64,000 nucleotides of DNA from JANQEU01 sp965601455 (lineage in GTDB: Bacteria; Bacteroidota; Bacteroidia; Cytophagales; Cyclobacteriaceae). The position numbers and the translations under genes are program-made. Every line of letters starts with the position of its first letter. Position 1 is the first letter of the stretch. Below the pieces are notes generated by a model that made no database searches, was not told the origin of the DNA, and was given only the letters and a program-made list of their open reading frames with translations. Below are positions 43,983-52,913 of this stretch, one piece after another. Where the stretch lies: the NCBI GenBank assembly GCA_965601455.1, contig OZ271831.1, positions 3,844,001 to 3,908,000 of the forward strand, in the 5' to 3' direction.

Positions 43983-44284
43983 TACCTTAACTTTTTTAAT
44001 TCTGTAATATCAATACTCCTGTAATGACGGAACACCAGCAGCAAAATGGCTAAGGCAATTCCAGCTTCTGCAGCTGCTAGAACCACTACAAAAACCGCTA
44101 CCAGCTCACCCAACCCATTAGAGAATTGAGTATTGAACAAAAGGATATTCAGGTTGGCAGCGTTTAGCATCAATTCGATTCCAATAAGAATAAAAATGAT
44201 ATTCTTTTTTACAACTGATAGCAAAAGTCCACCGGCAAATAGAAAGATAGATAAGTAGAACCCGAAAGTGACTATATCCATCAT
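43979..44284 (-). CDS. nuoK: NADH-quinone oxidoreductase subunit K
   Basis: A 101-residue subunit with three transmembrane helices. The two conserved membrane glutamates are present in FILIGIELMLNAANLN and VVVLAAAEAGIALAILLL. It overlaps nuoJ by 4 bp at its start and nuoL by 4 bp at its end. The length and helices fit the family exactly. Confidence 0.97.
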   Translation of the reverse strand: MMDIVTFGFYLSIFLFAGGLLLSVVKKNIIFILIGIELMLNAANLNILLFNTQFSNGLGELVAVFVVVLAAAEAGIALAILLLVFRHYRSIDITELKKLRY

Positions 44285-44772
44285 ATCCGAGCCTGTTTAG
44301 CGTAATAGGTTGCTCCTACAAGCACGACCAACAGAATATATGCGATTAGCTCAAAGGCCAACAGGTAGTCGGTCATAAAAAGTATTCCAATCGATTCTAT
44401 TGAAAGTGGATTGACTGACGAAGGAGAACCTGATTGTATCTGACTGACTATCCATACAATTATCAGCGCCAAACTGAAGAACAGGAGACCACCCGGTACT
44501 AGTAAATGACTTCCACTTAATAGCCGCTGATCTTTCGATCGCCGGGTGAGAGTAATCCCAAAAGCAAGTAAAACCACAACCCCACCGGCATAAACCAGCA
44601 ATTGGACAACCGCAATAAATGTAGCTTGAAGCAATACATATATGGCCGCCAGGCTAAGTAATACAACCAGAAACAGAAAAGTAGCGTGAATCAGATTCCG
44701 GATGAATATCATCCAGATAACAGCAATTACAATAATCGCGCTGAACAAATAGAAGAGTGCCTCAGCTATCAT
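44281..44772 (-). CDS. nuoJ: NADH-quinone oxidoreductase subunit J
   Basis: A 163-residue membrane subunit with five helices. The conserved helix with LLVYAGGVVVLLAFGITL (the pi-bulge region used in coupling) is intact. The start lies 11 bp inside nuoI's end. Normal length and order within the operon. Confidence 0.96.
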   Translation of the reverse strand: MIAEALFYLFSAIIVIAVIWMIFIRNLIHATFLFLVVLLSLAAIYVLLQATFIAVVQLLVYAGGVVVLLAFGITLTRRSKDQRLLSGSHLLVPGGLLFFSLALIIVWIVSQIQSGSPSSVNPLSIESIGILFMTDYLLAFELIAYILLVVLVGATYYAKQARI

Positions 44773-45538
44773 TGGAATCGTCCTTCGGTTTTTTCTTTAT
44801 CATCGGTCGGGGTTTAAACACTGGCTTAGGTTTAGTAACATCGCCAGCGTCTTTACTTTCAAGATCTGTAGTTTGCCCTGTTTTTCCTGAAACTTTGGGC
44901 TTCATCGGTTTAGGTTTGAACACAGGTTTCCCCTGAGCCGGTTTCGTCGGCGTTTTGGCATCTGGTGTTTTGGACTGTGCTTTTTTTAATTTCTCTTCAG
45001 CTGCCAGCTGTTCTTCTTTCTTCTTTTCGAGAATTTCAAGAGGGGTCATCTCTGAGAAAGCATAATTGTGATCCTCAACATCGAATTCACTAAAGTCATA
45101 AACTTTTGTCATTGTCAGACACTCGGTTGGACAAACGGTTGTACAGAGACCACAAAAGCAACACTTTGCCATGTCAATATCAAACCGAGCGGCGTATAAG
45201 CGTTTGGGAGTGCCGTCGGATGTTTTTCCTATCTCTTCAACTGACTTAATGGGCTCGATATCAATGCAATTAACCGGGCAAATTTTGGCGCATTTATCAC
45301 ATACTATGCAATCATCTATTTCATTATGAAGGCGATATCTGCCATTATCGGGAACAGGGATAGACTCACTCGGATATTGGAGTGTAACAATACCGGTATC
45401 ATAGGTAAAGTAGCTATCGTCCTCAACACCGACTGGTGGACGGAGATCTTTGGCTTCCCACAAATGATTAAGTGTTAGTTTGAGTCCATTACTCAACGTT
45501 TGCACTGAATCCGCGATATTTTTGAAGTAAGTACTCAT
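44762..45538 (-). CDS. nuoI: NADH-quinone oxidoreductase subunit I with a Lys/Pro-rich C-terminal tail
   Basis: The 8Fe ferredoxin-like subunit that passes electrons to the quinone site. Both tetranuclear clusters are complete: Cys77, Cys80, Cys83, Cys87 and Cys126, Cys129, Cys132, Cys136 (CxxCxxCxxxCP), with the crossing cysteines at 91 and 140. The core ends near residue 170, whereas the protein has 258 residues. The extra 88 residues are basic, proline-rich and low in complexity, with two near repeats: KPVFKPKPMKPK (204-215) and KPVFKPRPMIKKK (238-250). The tail would project from the cytoplasmic arm. Start by ATG at 45538; overlap with nuoH 4 bp. The function of the tail is unknown. Confidence 0.95.
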   Translation of the reverse strand: MSTYFKNIADSVQTLSNGLKLTLNHLWEAKDLRPPVGVEDDSYFTYDTGIVTLQYPSESIPVPDNGRYRLHNEIDDCIVCDKCAKICPVNCIDIEPIKSVEEIGKTSDGTPKRLYAARFDIDMAKCCFCGLCTTVCPTECLTMTKVYDFSEFDVEDHNYAFSEMTPLEILEKKKEEQLAAEEKLKKAQSKTPDAKTPTKPAQGKPVFKPKPMKPKVSGKTGQTTDLESKDAGDVTKPKPVFKPRPMIKKKPKDDSNDS

Positions 45539-46596
45539 ATCATCAATAACCTCCAGACACCGCTAATCAGAACTAAAATCAAAGCAGCGGGAGTCAAATA
45601 CTTCCATGAAAGGGACATTAATTGATCCACACGTAACCTTGGAAAAGTCCATCGTATCCACATCTGCAAAAAGATAAAGAATAATGCCTTTGAAATTAGC
45701 CAAAATGTACCCCATACAGGGCCAGAGGTCCAATCAGCAAATGACAGACTTCCGATATTCGGGAGAGGAGTATTCCATCCACCGAAAAAAAGTAACGCCG
45801 CCAAAAATGAAACCAAAAGCATCATCGCATACTCGGCCAGCATAATTATTCCCCATCGAAAGCCGCTATATTCTGTTCCAACGCCCCCAACTAACTCCGA
45901 TTCCGACTCAGGAAGGTCGAATGGCGCCCTGTTAGACTCAGCCAATCCGGAAATGAAGAAAATGAGAAATGAAAAAATCAAAAAAGGATTCCTTATTACA
46001 TTCCAGCTTAAAACACCACCAATATTTGTTACATCAATGCCCCATGATGAAAGCCCAAATAAATAGATGGTTTCACTGCTGTAAATACCTTGTTGTGCAG
46101 CTATTTCCTGAAGATTAAGGCTTTGACAGATCATAACAACTGACAGAACGGATAAACCTAATGGGATCTCATAAGAAACTATTTGTGCCAACGTTCTCAT
46201 CCCACCAAACAGCGAAAACTTATTGTTAGAGCTCCACGCTGCCATCAAAATACCTAACACATCCAGAGAAACGATAGCCAAAAGAAAGAAGACCCCGCTG
46301 GAAATGGCCGCACCAGGTACGGATGGATTGATCGGTAACACTGCAAAACCAGCGAAAACGGCAACGAAAATGATAATCGGGGCAATCAGAAATAATGGCT
46401 TATCCGCTTTGGTGGGTACAATATTCTCTTTTTGCAACATCTTGAGTAAATCAGCCACTGTCTGGAACAATCCATAAGGACCAACTTCCATCGGGCCAAG
46501 CCGGCTTTGTATGAAACCAGAAATTTTCCTCTCTGCGTATACCGCAAAAACCACAAAGAGCAGGATAAATGGAAGGTAAAAGAGAAAATTGATCAT
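45535..46596 (-). CDS. nuoH: NADH-quinone oxidoreductase subunit H
   Basis: A membrane subunit of about 353 residues that forms the quinone-binding site with NuoB and NuoD. I use the ATG at 46596 (MINFLFYLPFILLFVVFAVY); an upstream TTG at 46623 is possible. Characteristic segments are AERKISGFIQSRLGPMEVGPYGLFQTVADLLKML and ESNRAPFDLPESESELVGG with the conserved acidic loop, and IRWTFPRLRVDQLMSLSWK near the end. It is the first gene of the nuoH-N operon; no nuoA-G genes lie upstream, so those are elsewhere in the genome. Confidence 0.96.
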   Translation of the reverse strand: MINFLFYLPFILLFVVFAVYAERKISGFIQSRLGPMEVGPYGLFQTVADLLKMLQKENIVPTKADKPLFLIAPIIIFVAVFAGFAVLPINPSVPGAAISSGVFFLLAIVSLDVLGILMAAWSSNNKFSLFGGMRTLAQIVSYEIPLGLSVLSVVMICQSLNLQEIAAQQGIYSSETIYLFGLSSWGIDVTNIGGVLSWNVIRNPFLIFSFLIFFISGLAESNRAPFDLPESESELVGGVGTEYSGFRWGIIMLAEYAMMLLVSFLAALLFFGGWNTPLPNIGSLSFADWTSGPVWGTFWLISKALFFIFLQMWIRWTFPRLRVDQLMSLSWKYLTPAALILVLISGVWRLLMI

Positions 46597-46685
46597 TTCG
46601 GCTATTAACCCCAAAAACAGCAAAAAAGTTGATAATGCGAAGTTACAGTTATTGTTTGAACCGAAATTTCAGGACCCTCTCATAA

Positions 46686-46716
46686 TTTGTTTTGGCACGA
46701 TGCTTGGATAGATACG
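46686..46716 (+). promoter_or_regulatory. Bacteroidota-type promoter for the 174-residue secreted protein
   Basis: TTTG at 46686-46689, 19 bp, then TAGATACG at 46709-46716, close to the Bacteroidota consensus TTTG / TAnnTTTG. The spacing suits this sigma factor class, and the start codon follows 22 bp later. Confidence 0.45.
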
Positions 46717-46738
46717 AATACAACAAACACATAGAGTC

Positions 46739-47263
46739 ATGAAACATCTTTTACTTTTTCTTGGACTCACTTTAACCTTTACCTCTTACACTGACGGGCA
46801 TCATCGTGGGCGTATTTCACAGGTGTCTTTCTTTACTGATGGACCGATTGAGATGTCTGTAACAATCAATGGCTACTTAATTAATAATCGACCTCAAAGA
46901 TGGGTAGAAGTAAATAACCTACGGCCAGGAAGGCATGTTGTTCGAATAAAGGCATATGGCCCCAGGAGAGTAAAATACCTGACACAAGTCATTCATGTAA
47001 GGCCGGGAAATAGAATTGATTTTCAAGTTGGGGCAGTGAATCCGCGTGCCAGTCTGTACATGGTCAGGCTACCTGATAGAATGCCTTACCGACGTCCTGC
47101 TTTTCACACAGCTTTTCAATTACCTCCCCGGAACAGGTGTTATCAATACGACTATCGCGAGAATCACGACTTGAATAATATCGAAGGATATTTTGATGAT
47201 CCAAGAGCTATTGATCGACCGCAAAGAGGACCCAGGCAACATCGAGGAAATTTTGGTGGATAG
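46739..47263 (+). CDS. Secreted basic protein of unknown function
   Basis: A 174-residue exported protein: a signal peptide of about 20 residues (LLLFLGLTLTFTSY) and a PEGA-like beta-sandwich of about 75 residues (ISQVSFFTDGPIEMSVTING, VNNLRPGRHVVRIKAYG) followed by an Arg/Pro/His-rich tail of about 70 residues. The N-terminal domain resembles the first part of DUF4476 proteins of Bacteroidota, but the DUF4476 part itself is missing. The high Arg content gives a very basic mature protein. It has its own promoter and a terminator, and is monocistronic. Function unknown. Confidence 0.7.
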   Translation: MKHLLLFLGLTLTFTSYTDGHHRGRISQVSFFTDGPIEMSVTINGYLINNRPQRWVEVNNLRPGRHVVRIKAYGPRRVKYLTQVIHVRPGNRIDFQVGAVNPRASLYMVRLPDRMPYRRPAFHTAFQLPPRNRCYQYDYRENHDLNNIEGYFDDPRAIDRPQRGPRQHRGNFGG

Positions 47264-47265
47264 TA

Positions 47266-47289
47266 AAAAGGGTCTTTATCGACCCTTTT
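47266..47289 (+). terminator. Intrinsic terminator
   Basis: 9-bp stem AAAAGGGTC / GACCCTTTT with a 6-base loop, 2 bp after the stop codon, followed by a short T-rich stretch. Confidence 0.8.
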
Positions 47290-47401
47290 CTTATTCATGA
47301 TAAATCACGATCATCGCCAAAAAATACCCATCTACTTGCAAACGTTTTAGGTTAATCTTTCAATTGAAGATTTTCGAAAGGTTAATCGAAATCACCATAA
47401 G

Positions 47402-47809
47402 ATGAATATATTATTCCTGCAAGCCTCAAGGCTTACACCGGAAGTGAGGTTGAATACAGATGAGAGGGCTCTTCATCTAATCGGTCGATCCAGCCCTGAA
47501 AACGCACTTACTTTTTTTCAACCAGTTTACGACAGTGTTGATGAGTACTTCAAGGAAAAGGATGTGCTTCAGGTCAATATGATGTTTGAGTATTTCAATA
47601 CCAGCTCCTCAAAATGCCTATTCACCTTATTCAAACAAATGCAACGATATCATGGTAAGGGTAAGAAGGTCATCATAAACTGGTACTATGAGGAAGAAGA
47701 CGAAGATATGTATGAGACTGGCGAAGACTTCGCCATGCTTCTCGATATCGACATCGATTTTTTCGAGCTTCCGGAGGGTGAGTCAATCGCAGAATTCAGC
47801 AACAGTTAA
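47402..47809 (+). CDS. SiaC-like (DUF1987) regulatory phosphoprotein
   Basis: A 135-residue protein of the SiaC family. Typical segments are LIGRSSPENALTFFQPVYD and FEYFNTSSSKCL with Thr67, equivalent to the Thr phosphorylated in Pseudomonas SiaC (Thr68), and the acidic NWYYEEEDEDMYETGEDF. In Pseudomonas SiaC is phosphorylated by SiaB, dephosphorylated by SiaA, and binds the diguanylate cyclase SiaD. None of these partners is adjacent here, so the gene is an orphan. Its stop codon overlaps that of the converging helicase gene (TTAA). Start ATG at 47402. Confidence 0.88.
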   Translation: MNILFLQASRLTPEVRLNTDERALHLIGRSSPENALTFFQPVYDSVDEYFKEKDVLQVNMMFEYFNTSSSKCLFTLFKQMQRYHGKGKKVIINWYYEEEDEDMYETGEDFAMLLDIDIDFFELPEGESIAEFSNS

Positions 47810-50800
47810 GCCGGAACATCAACCACTTCTACCGGATCCAGGTATACCAGGTAGCCATTCAGATTTGAATAGCCCATTTCGTTTAGAATTTGGAGGTATG
47901 TTGACATTTGATGGGCATCGGTTTTTCTTTTGGCTCCTGTCTTAAAATCTATCACAAGCCATTGATCGCCCTTTTTAATCAAACGATCAATCCGTTTATA
48001 CTTCCCTTCCGGAAGAAGAATTGGTGCTTCTACTTTTACCTCCTCCACGTTCTCAAAAAAGGGTGTAATTAATTCATTGGAAACGATCATCTTCAGCTCT
48101 CGTTTTAATGACTCGTCCTTAATGGAGGGTAGATCCTCTACTTTTTTAAGTCTACTAAGCTTACGGTGGAATTCAATTCCCCAGCGTTGGGCCCTGAATG
48201 TCTGTTCATGCAGCTCTGCAGATCCTTTAAGCTGCAGCGACAGTTTAGATCTCCAGGAAAAAGAGGAATAGCTGTCTAGTGCATACTCATTTGTTTCATC
48301 CGGTTGCCCCGTGGAACTACTTACACTTCCCAGCTCAAAAAAGTTACCCGTTTCATTCCACCCATCCATAGTCATAATCCTACTGAGAATGAGATTGCCT
48401 GCATTGGAGATATTCAAGGATTTATTTGGTGCCATTCCGAAGGCATATAAACCATGAATAGCACGTGTAAACGCCACATAAGTGAGATTCAGATTATCAA
48501 GAAATGACTTTGATCTTTCCATCCAGTAATCCTCTGACCAAAATGTCTTCACCAGGTCCTTTGAGTACCGAACCGGAACAACAGGTAGTTGATCAAAGGG
48601 CTCAATTGGAGGTCCGGCCTTCCAAAGAATCTCTTCTCTCGTACCAAACTCATGGTCCATGGACCAACTCAAAAATGGAATGATCACGAATGGATACTCT
48701 AACCCTTTTGACTTATGAATAGTAAGCACTTTTACTGCATTATTTTGATCGGAAATGAGTATTGATCGATCTCTTCTCACATCTTCCCACCAGATCAGGA
48801 AAGTAGAAATATCACCTCGATGATTCTTGCTGTAATCCAAAATGGCATCCTGAAATCCCTGGATGTAGGTGAACTCGTCGGTTAGAGCGTCTAGTTTAAA
48901 CACTCGAATCAGCCATTCCACCAGTTCATAAATACTGAGTGTTTTTGAACGTTCATAGAAACGAGTGAACTCCTCGGGAACTTGCTTCTTCCAGGATTCT
49001 CTGGATCTGAAAATACTGGTATCAGTGCGAGCAGTATCCGATTTTACATATCGCTGATACTCGTAGAGCCATTCAGTCATAGCAACATTATCAGCCTCGT
49101 TGTGCAACCATTTAAGCATGCTGATTATGAATCGGACGGCATGACTGGAGAACAGATAAAGTGATTCAGAACTAACAACGTCATAGGCCAGTCCGGGGTC
49201 TGCCTCATCGGACATCTTATAGGCGAAAAAAGCATCAGATATTTCGCGAGCCTCTTTCTGAGTACGCGTTAAAATCGCGATATCGCGTAAGGTGTATCCT
49301 TGTCTCTGAATGTTTTCAACTGCTTCAATTGACTTTCTCGTTGCTTTCTTCTTCCAATGAGTTTCGTCTGTGTCAAGGTAACTGATCTTTATATGACCCT
49401 GACCATTCATTCTGCTTGGGATCTGATTCACAGTTTCATATCCCTGAAGAATATACGCCTTGAGGTGATCATATTTATCTGGTAATTTTTCAAAGGACTG
49501 CTCAATAGTTGATTCAAGATCTCCGAAGATCCGATTGTTGAAGTCTACTACTAGTTGATCGCTTCGCCAGTTGGTTGCTAGCTCTTTTTCCTGAACTGCA
49601 TATTCCCCAATATCATTTACAATAGAAGTCTGCAATAAGTCACTGTCCCCACCCCGCCAACGATATATGGACTGCTTGATGTCACCAACAACCATGCTTT
49701 GAAAACCAGAATCCGTTGCGTTCTTTACAAGGGATTTGAAGTTATTCCATTGAAACATCGAGGTGTCCTGAAACTCGTCAATAAGAAAGTGTTTATATCT
49801 GGATCCAACTCTTTCGTAGATGAATGGTGTATCACTATCACGAATTATGAGACGAAGAAAATCAGGTAAATCGGATATCAGTAACAAGTCATTTTCATCT
49901 CGATAAGCTGACAGCTTACGACTCACCTCGGAGAGAATGCCAAATGCATAAAAGAATCTTGAGATTTCTAGTAAGGAATGGTAAACCAATTCATTAGAAA
50001 CAATGAAGTCTACGAGCTTACTATAAATAGGAAGTATCTGCTCTTCAACAGCAGTCCGTAAACTATCAATAATAATGTTCTTTTTTGTGAGCCACTTTGA
50101 AAGGTCATCCACTGCATTTTGTTGGGCGTCTGTCAATGTAATTGCACCCGCTGCCACTTTGTAGAATACTCCAGCCGGACCACCCATATTCCTACTGAAA
50201 TTCTCCACACCACCAGCTCCTTCGACTGCCTGAACTCCCTCCTTGGCAATGTCAATACAATGAGTCTCAAACGATTGAATACGAGCATGCAAATCCTCTT
50301 GCAAAGCTTTGTAATTCTTTAGTTGATCATTGTCATCCAGTAGCTGATCTTCAAAGACCTTAAAGTGATCCTTCAGGAGCTCTTCAGAAAGCTTAACCAC
50401 TTCTTTGCGAAAATCCCATGATTTCCCCTCATCAACGTTGTTCGACGCGAATTGAGTAAGCCATCTTCTTAATTCAGACCGTTCTTCTTCATCGATATCT
50501 GCGAGCAGATTGTCAACAACCTCCTGCATTACCTTGTGCGTTTCAAGCGAAATATTGAATGAACCCTGAACACCGATTTCCCTGGCAAAAGAACGGATCA
50601 CCTGGTGAAAAAAGCTGTCAATAGTTACTATTGAGAAACGGCTATAGTCGTGCAAAATGTCGGAAAGTAACTTTCTTGATCTCTCCGCCAACTGATCAGC
50701 TCCTATAGAAAGAGTGTCCATTAATTCCTCCGACATAGGTGTCGCACTCTTATTTGATAGATCGAGAAGTACAGAAATGATGCGTGATTTCATCTCTTCT

Positions 50801-50946
50801 GTTGCCTTGTTGGTGAAAGTCACACCCAGTATGGAACGGTAAGCCTTAGGTTCATTAAGAGCGATCTTCAGGAATTCCAACGCCAATTGGAAGGTCTTTC
50901 CAGAACCCGCTGATGATCGGAATATGGTAAATGGTTTTTCTGTCAA
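47806..50946 (-). CDS. UvrD/AddA-like helicase-nuclease
   Basis: A 1046-residue helicase of superfamily 1 with a C-terminal PD-(D/E)xK nuclease domain, resembling AddA of double-strand-break repair. Walker A is SSAGSGKT (residues 11-18), Walker B FLIDEFQDTS. Other helicase motifs are VGDIKQSIYRWRGGD, ATNWRSDQ, VKVLTIHKSKGLEYPFV and YVAFTRAIHGLY. The nuclease segment IDRLIKKGDQWLVIDFKTG carries the catalytic Asp and Lys. The usual partner AddB/RexB-like nuclease is not in this window. The gene would be transcribed from near 51000 and ends on the SiaC stop codon. Confidence 0.9.
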   Translation of the reverse strand: MTEKPFTIFRSSAGSGKTFQLALEFLKIALNEPKAYRSILGVTFTNKATEEMKSRIISVLLDLSNKSATPMSEELMDTLSIGADQLAERSRKLLSDILHDYSRFSIVTIDSFFHQVIRSFAREIGVQGSFNISLETHKVMQEVVDNLLADIDEEERSELRRWLTQFASNNVDEGKSWDFRKEVVKLSEELLKDHFKVFEDQLLDDNDQLKNYKALQEDLHARIQSFETHCIDIAKEGVQAVEGAGGVENFSRNMGGPAGVFYKVAAGAITLTDAQQNAVDDLSKWLTKKNIIIDSLRTAVEEQILPIYSKLVDFIVSNELVYHSLLEISRFFYAFGILSEVSRKLSAYRDENDLLLISDLPDFLRLIIRDSDTPFIYERVGSRYKHFLIDEFQDTSMFQWNNFKSLVKNATDSGFQSMVVGDIKQSIYRWRGGDSDLLQTSIVNDIGEYAVQEKELATNWRSDQLVVDFNNRIFGDLESTIEQSFEKLPDKYDHLKAYILQGYETVNQIPSRMNGQGHIKISYLDTDETHWKKKATRKSIEAVENIQRQGYTLRDIAILTRTQKEAREISDAFFAYKMSDEADPGLAYDVVSSESLYLFSSHAVRFIISMLKWLHNEADNVAMTEWLYEYQRYVKSDTARTDTSIFRSRESWKKQVPEEFTRFYERSKTLSIYELVEWLIRVFKLDALTDEFTYIQGFQDAILDYSKNHRGDISTFLIWWEDVRRDRSILISDQNNAVKVLTIHKSKGLEYPFVIIPFLSWSMDHEFGTREEILWKAGPPIEPFDQLPVVPVRYSKDLVKTFWSEDYWMERSKSFLDNLNLTYVAFTRAIHGLYAFGMAPNKSLNISNAGNLILSRIMTMDGWNETGNFFELGSVSSSTGQPDETNEYALDSYSSFSWRSKLSLQLKGSAELHEQTFRAQRWGIEFHRKLSRLKKVEDLPSIKDESLKRELKMIVSNELITPFFENVEEVKVEAPILLPEGKYKRIDRLIKKGDQWLVIDFKTGAKRKTDAHQMSTYLQILNEMGYSNLNGYLVYLDPVEVVDVPA

Positions 50947-51076
50947 GACGACTTCAACTATTGGGGTTTGTGTCCAATGCGATACCTCAAAATCTTTAGT
51001 GACTAAATTTAATTGTAATTGACTTAAGACAGATTGGAACTAAAAATAATATATATTCGTAAACAACGTCTTTATA

Positions 51077-51604
51077 ATGAAATTATTAAGCTGTTTAGCT
51101 ACTTTTTTCTTCCCGCTGGTTCTGCTTGCTCAACTCAACATCGATGCAGGACTCAGCTTCAATTTATCCAGAACCGAATCGGGATTTAATAACGAGCCAA
51201 CTTCTGCATTGGCAGCATTCTTTAAACCCAATTTTTCTCTTCCCAATTCAAGTGTCCTTTTTCTGAAGACTGAGTTGGCCGCTAAGATTCACGGTATGTG
51301 GGCTAACGATTGTCTTGGTTGCTCAAGGCAGGGCTCTAATCTTATCCTAAATAATTATCTGGGCTATTTACGGGTTTTCAAAAAACCCAATATCACTTGG
51401 GATTATGGAGCATCGGGATTGCTCATTTATGATTACCGGTATGGAGGAGCTCCTTTCAATGAATCAAGAACGCATCGTATATTTCCTGGAGCGGGTGTAA
51501 ATGGGGGATTACAGTTTAATCGATTTAAGTTAGATCTTGGGTATCATGTTCCATTCAGAAGGTATCGCCCGTATGCTGCAATCGGAATAGGATATCGATT
51601 CTAG
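51077..51604 (+). CDS. Small outer-membrane beta-barrel-like protein
   Basis: A 175-residue exported protein with signal peptide (MKLLSCLATFFFPLVLLAQ). The mature part has alternating hydrophobic and aromatic strands (LNIDAGLSFNLSR, NYLGYLRVFKKPN, ITWDYGASGLLIYDYRYGG, LQFNRFKLDLGYHVPFRR) and ends in IGIGYRF, with a terminal Phe as in many outer-membrane barrels. One Cys pair, NDCLGCSRQG, could form a disulfide. It converges with argH with a 12-bp gap. No family name is known to me. Confidence 0.65.
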   Translation: MKLLSCLATFFFPLVLLAQLNIDAGLSFNLSRTESGFNNEPTSALAAFFKPNFSLPNSSVLFLKTELAAKIHGMWANDCLGCSRQGSNLILNNYLGYLRVFKKPNITWDYGASGLLIYDYRYGGAPFNESRTHRIFPGAGVNGGLQFNRFKLDLGYHVPFRRYRPYAAIGIGYRF

Positions 51605-51616
51605 GACTTATGACAA

Positions 51617-52909
51617 TCAGGTGAAGAAACTAAACACTTCTTCAAACGATTCTCGAATACGATCATTTGCCAGATTCCCGACACTGCCGATATGAGTATG
51701 TTTAACCTTTCGATCCGGAATATAACTACCCTCATTAACCATTTTACCCACTTTCTGATAGGCATCTCGAAAGGGGATTCCTTCAAGAACCATACGGTTT
51801 ACTTCCTCCACCGTAAACAGTAAATCATAGCGCGATTCATCGATAAGATCCTCATTCACTTCCAGGTGTTCTGTCATTACTGTTACCATGGTAAGGCTAT
51901 CCATCATTGAGGCCACTGCTGGAAGGAAATGGTCTTTAAGTAATTGCAAATCCCTGTGATACCCACTTGGCAGATTTGCTGTTAGGATAGTGAGTTCATT
52001 TGGGAGTGCCATTATTTGATTGCATCTTCCCCGAGCTAATTCAAAGCCGTCCGGATTGTGCTTATGAGGCATGATACTGCTCCCTGTTGTATACTTCTTA
52101 TCCAGTTTGAAAAAGTTGAAATTTTGTCCGTTGTAAAGACAAACATCTTCAGAAAATTTTGCCAGGGTTCCTGCTAATGATGACAGGGCAAAAGCTGTTG
52201 TTTTTTCCATCTTTCCCCTTGTCATCTGAGCATAAATAGAATTGACATTCAGAGCCTTGAACTTGAGGTCTGTTGTCGTCATGTCTCTATTTAAAGGAAA
52301 GGAATTACCATATCCAGCGGCAGACCCAAGTGGATTCTTATCTACAACCTCATGAGCGGCTTTCAACAGAATTAAGTCATCCGTTAAGCTTTCAGCGTAC
52401 GCTCCGAACCATAAACCAAAACTTGATGGCATGGCTACCTGCAAGTGCGTATAGCCTGGCATCAAAATCTTCTCGTACTTCCCACTTTTTTCTAGAAAAA
52501 GATCAAATAACACTTTTACTCCTAGTGCGATTTCTTCGATACGATTCTTTGTGTAAAGCTTCAGGGCCGTTATTACCTGATCATTCCTTGACCGTCCGGC
52601 ATGTACCTTTTTCCCAATATCGCCTAATGAACGTGTTAAATTCAGCTCGATTTGTGAATGGCAATCTTCTATTCCTTCTTCGATCTCAAATTGTCCTTCT
52701 TCAGCAATTTTCAATTGATCTTCCAGCGCCTGTACCAATTGATCGACTTCATTTGAAGGAATAAGATTGACTGCACCAAGCATTTTCACATGGGCGATGG
52801 TACCAACTATATCGTAGTAAGCGAATTCAAGATCCAAAACAGGATCATTCCCAATAGTAAACCTTTCAAACAGTTGATCAATCGATTCGCCTTTCTGCCA
52901 GAGTTTCAT
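51617..52909 (-). CDS. argH: Argininosuccinate lyase
   Basis: A 430-residue enzyme releasing arginine and fumarate from argininosuccinate, the final step. Signature GSSIMPHKHNPDG (catalytic loop with the Ser region) is intact, as are HAGRSRNDQVITALKLYTKN and PGYTHLQVAMPSSFG. A short form of the lyase; E. coli ArgH has about 457 residues. Last gene of the arginine operon, 4 bp after the deacetylase gene. Start ATG at 52909 (MKLWQKGESIDQLFERF). Confidence 0.95.
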   Translation of the reverse strand: MKLWQKGESIDQLFERFTIGNDPVLDLEFAYYDIVGTIAHVKMLGAVNLIPSNEVDQLVQALEDQLKIAEEGQFEIEEGIEDCHSQIELNLTRSLGDIGKKVHAGRSRNDQVITALKLYTKNRIEEIALGVKVLFDLFLEKSGKYEKILMPGYTHLQVAMPSSFGLWFGAYAESLTDDLILLKAAHEVVDKNPLGSAAGYGNSFPLNRDMTTTDLKFKALNVNSIYAQMTRGKMEKTTAFALSSLAGTLAKFSEDVCLYNGQNFNFFKLDKKYTTGSSIMPHKHNPDGFELARGRCNQIMALPNELTILTANLPSGYHRDLQLLKDHFLPAVASMMDSLTMVTVMTEHLEVNEDLIDESRYDLLFTVEEVNRMVLEGIPFRDAYQKVGKMVNEGSYIPDRKVKHTHIGSVGNLANDRIRESFEEVFSFFT

Positions 52910-52913
52910 AATT

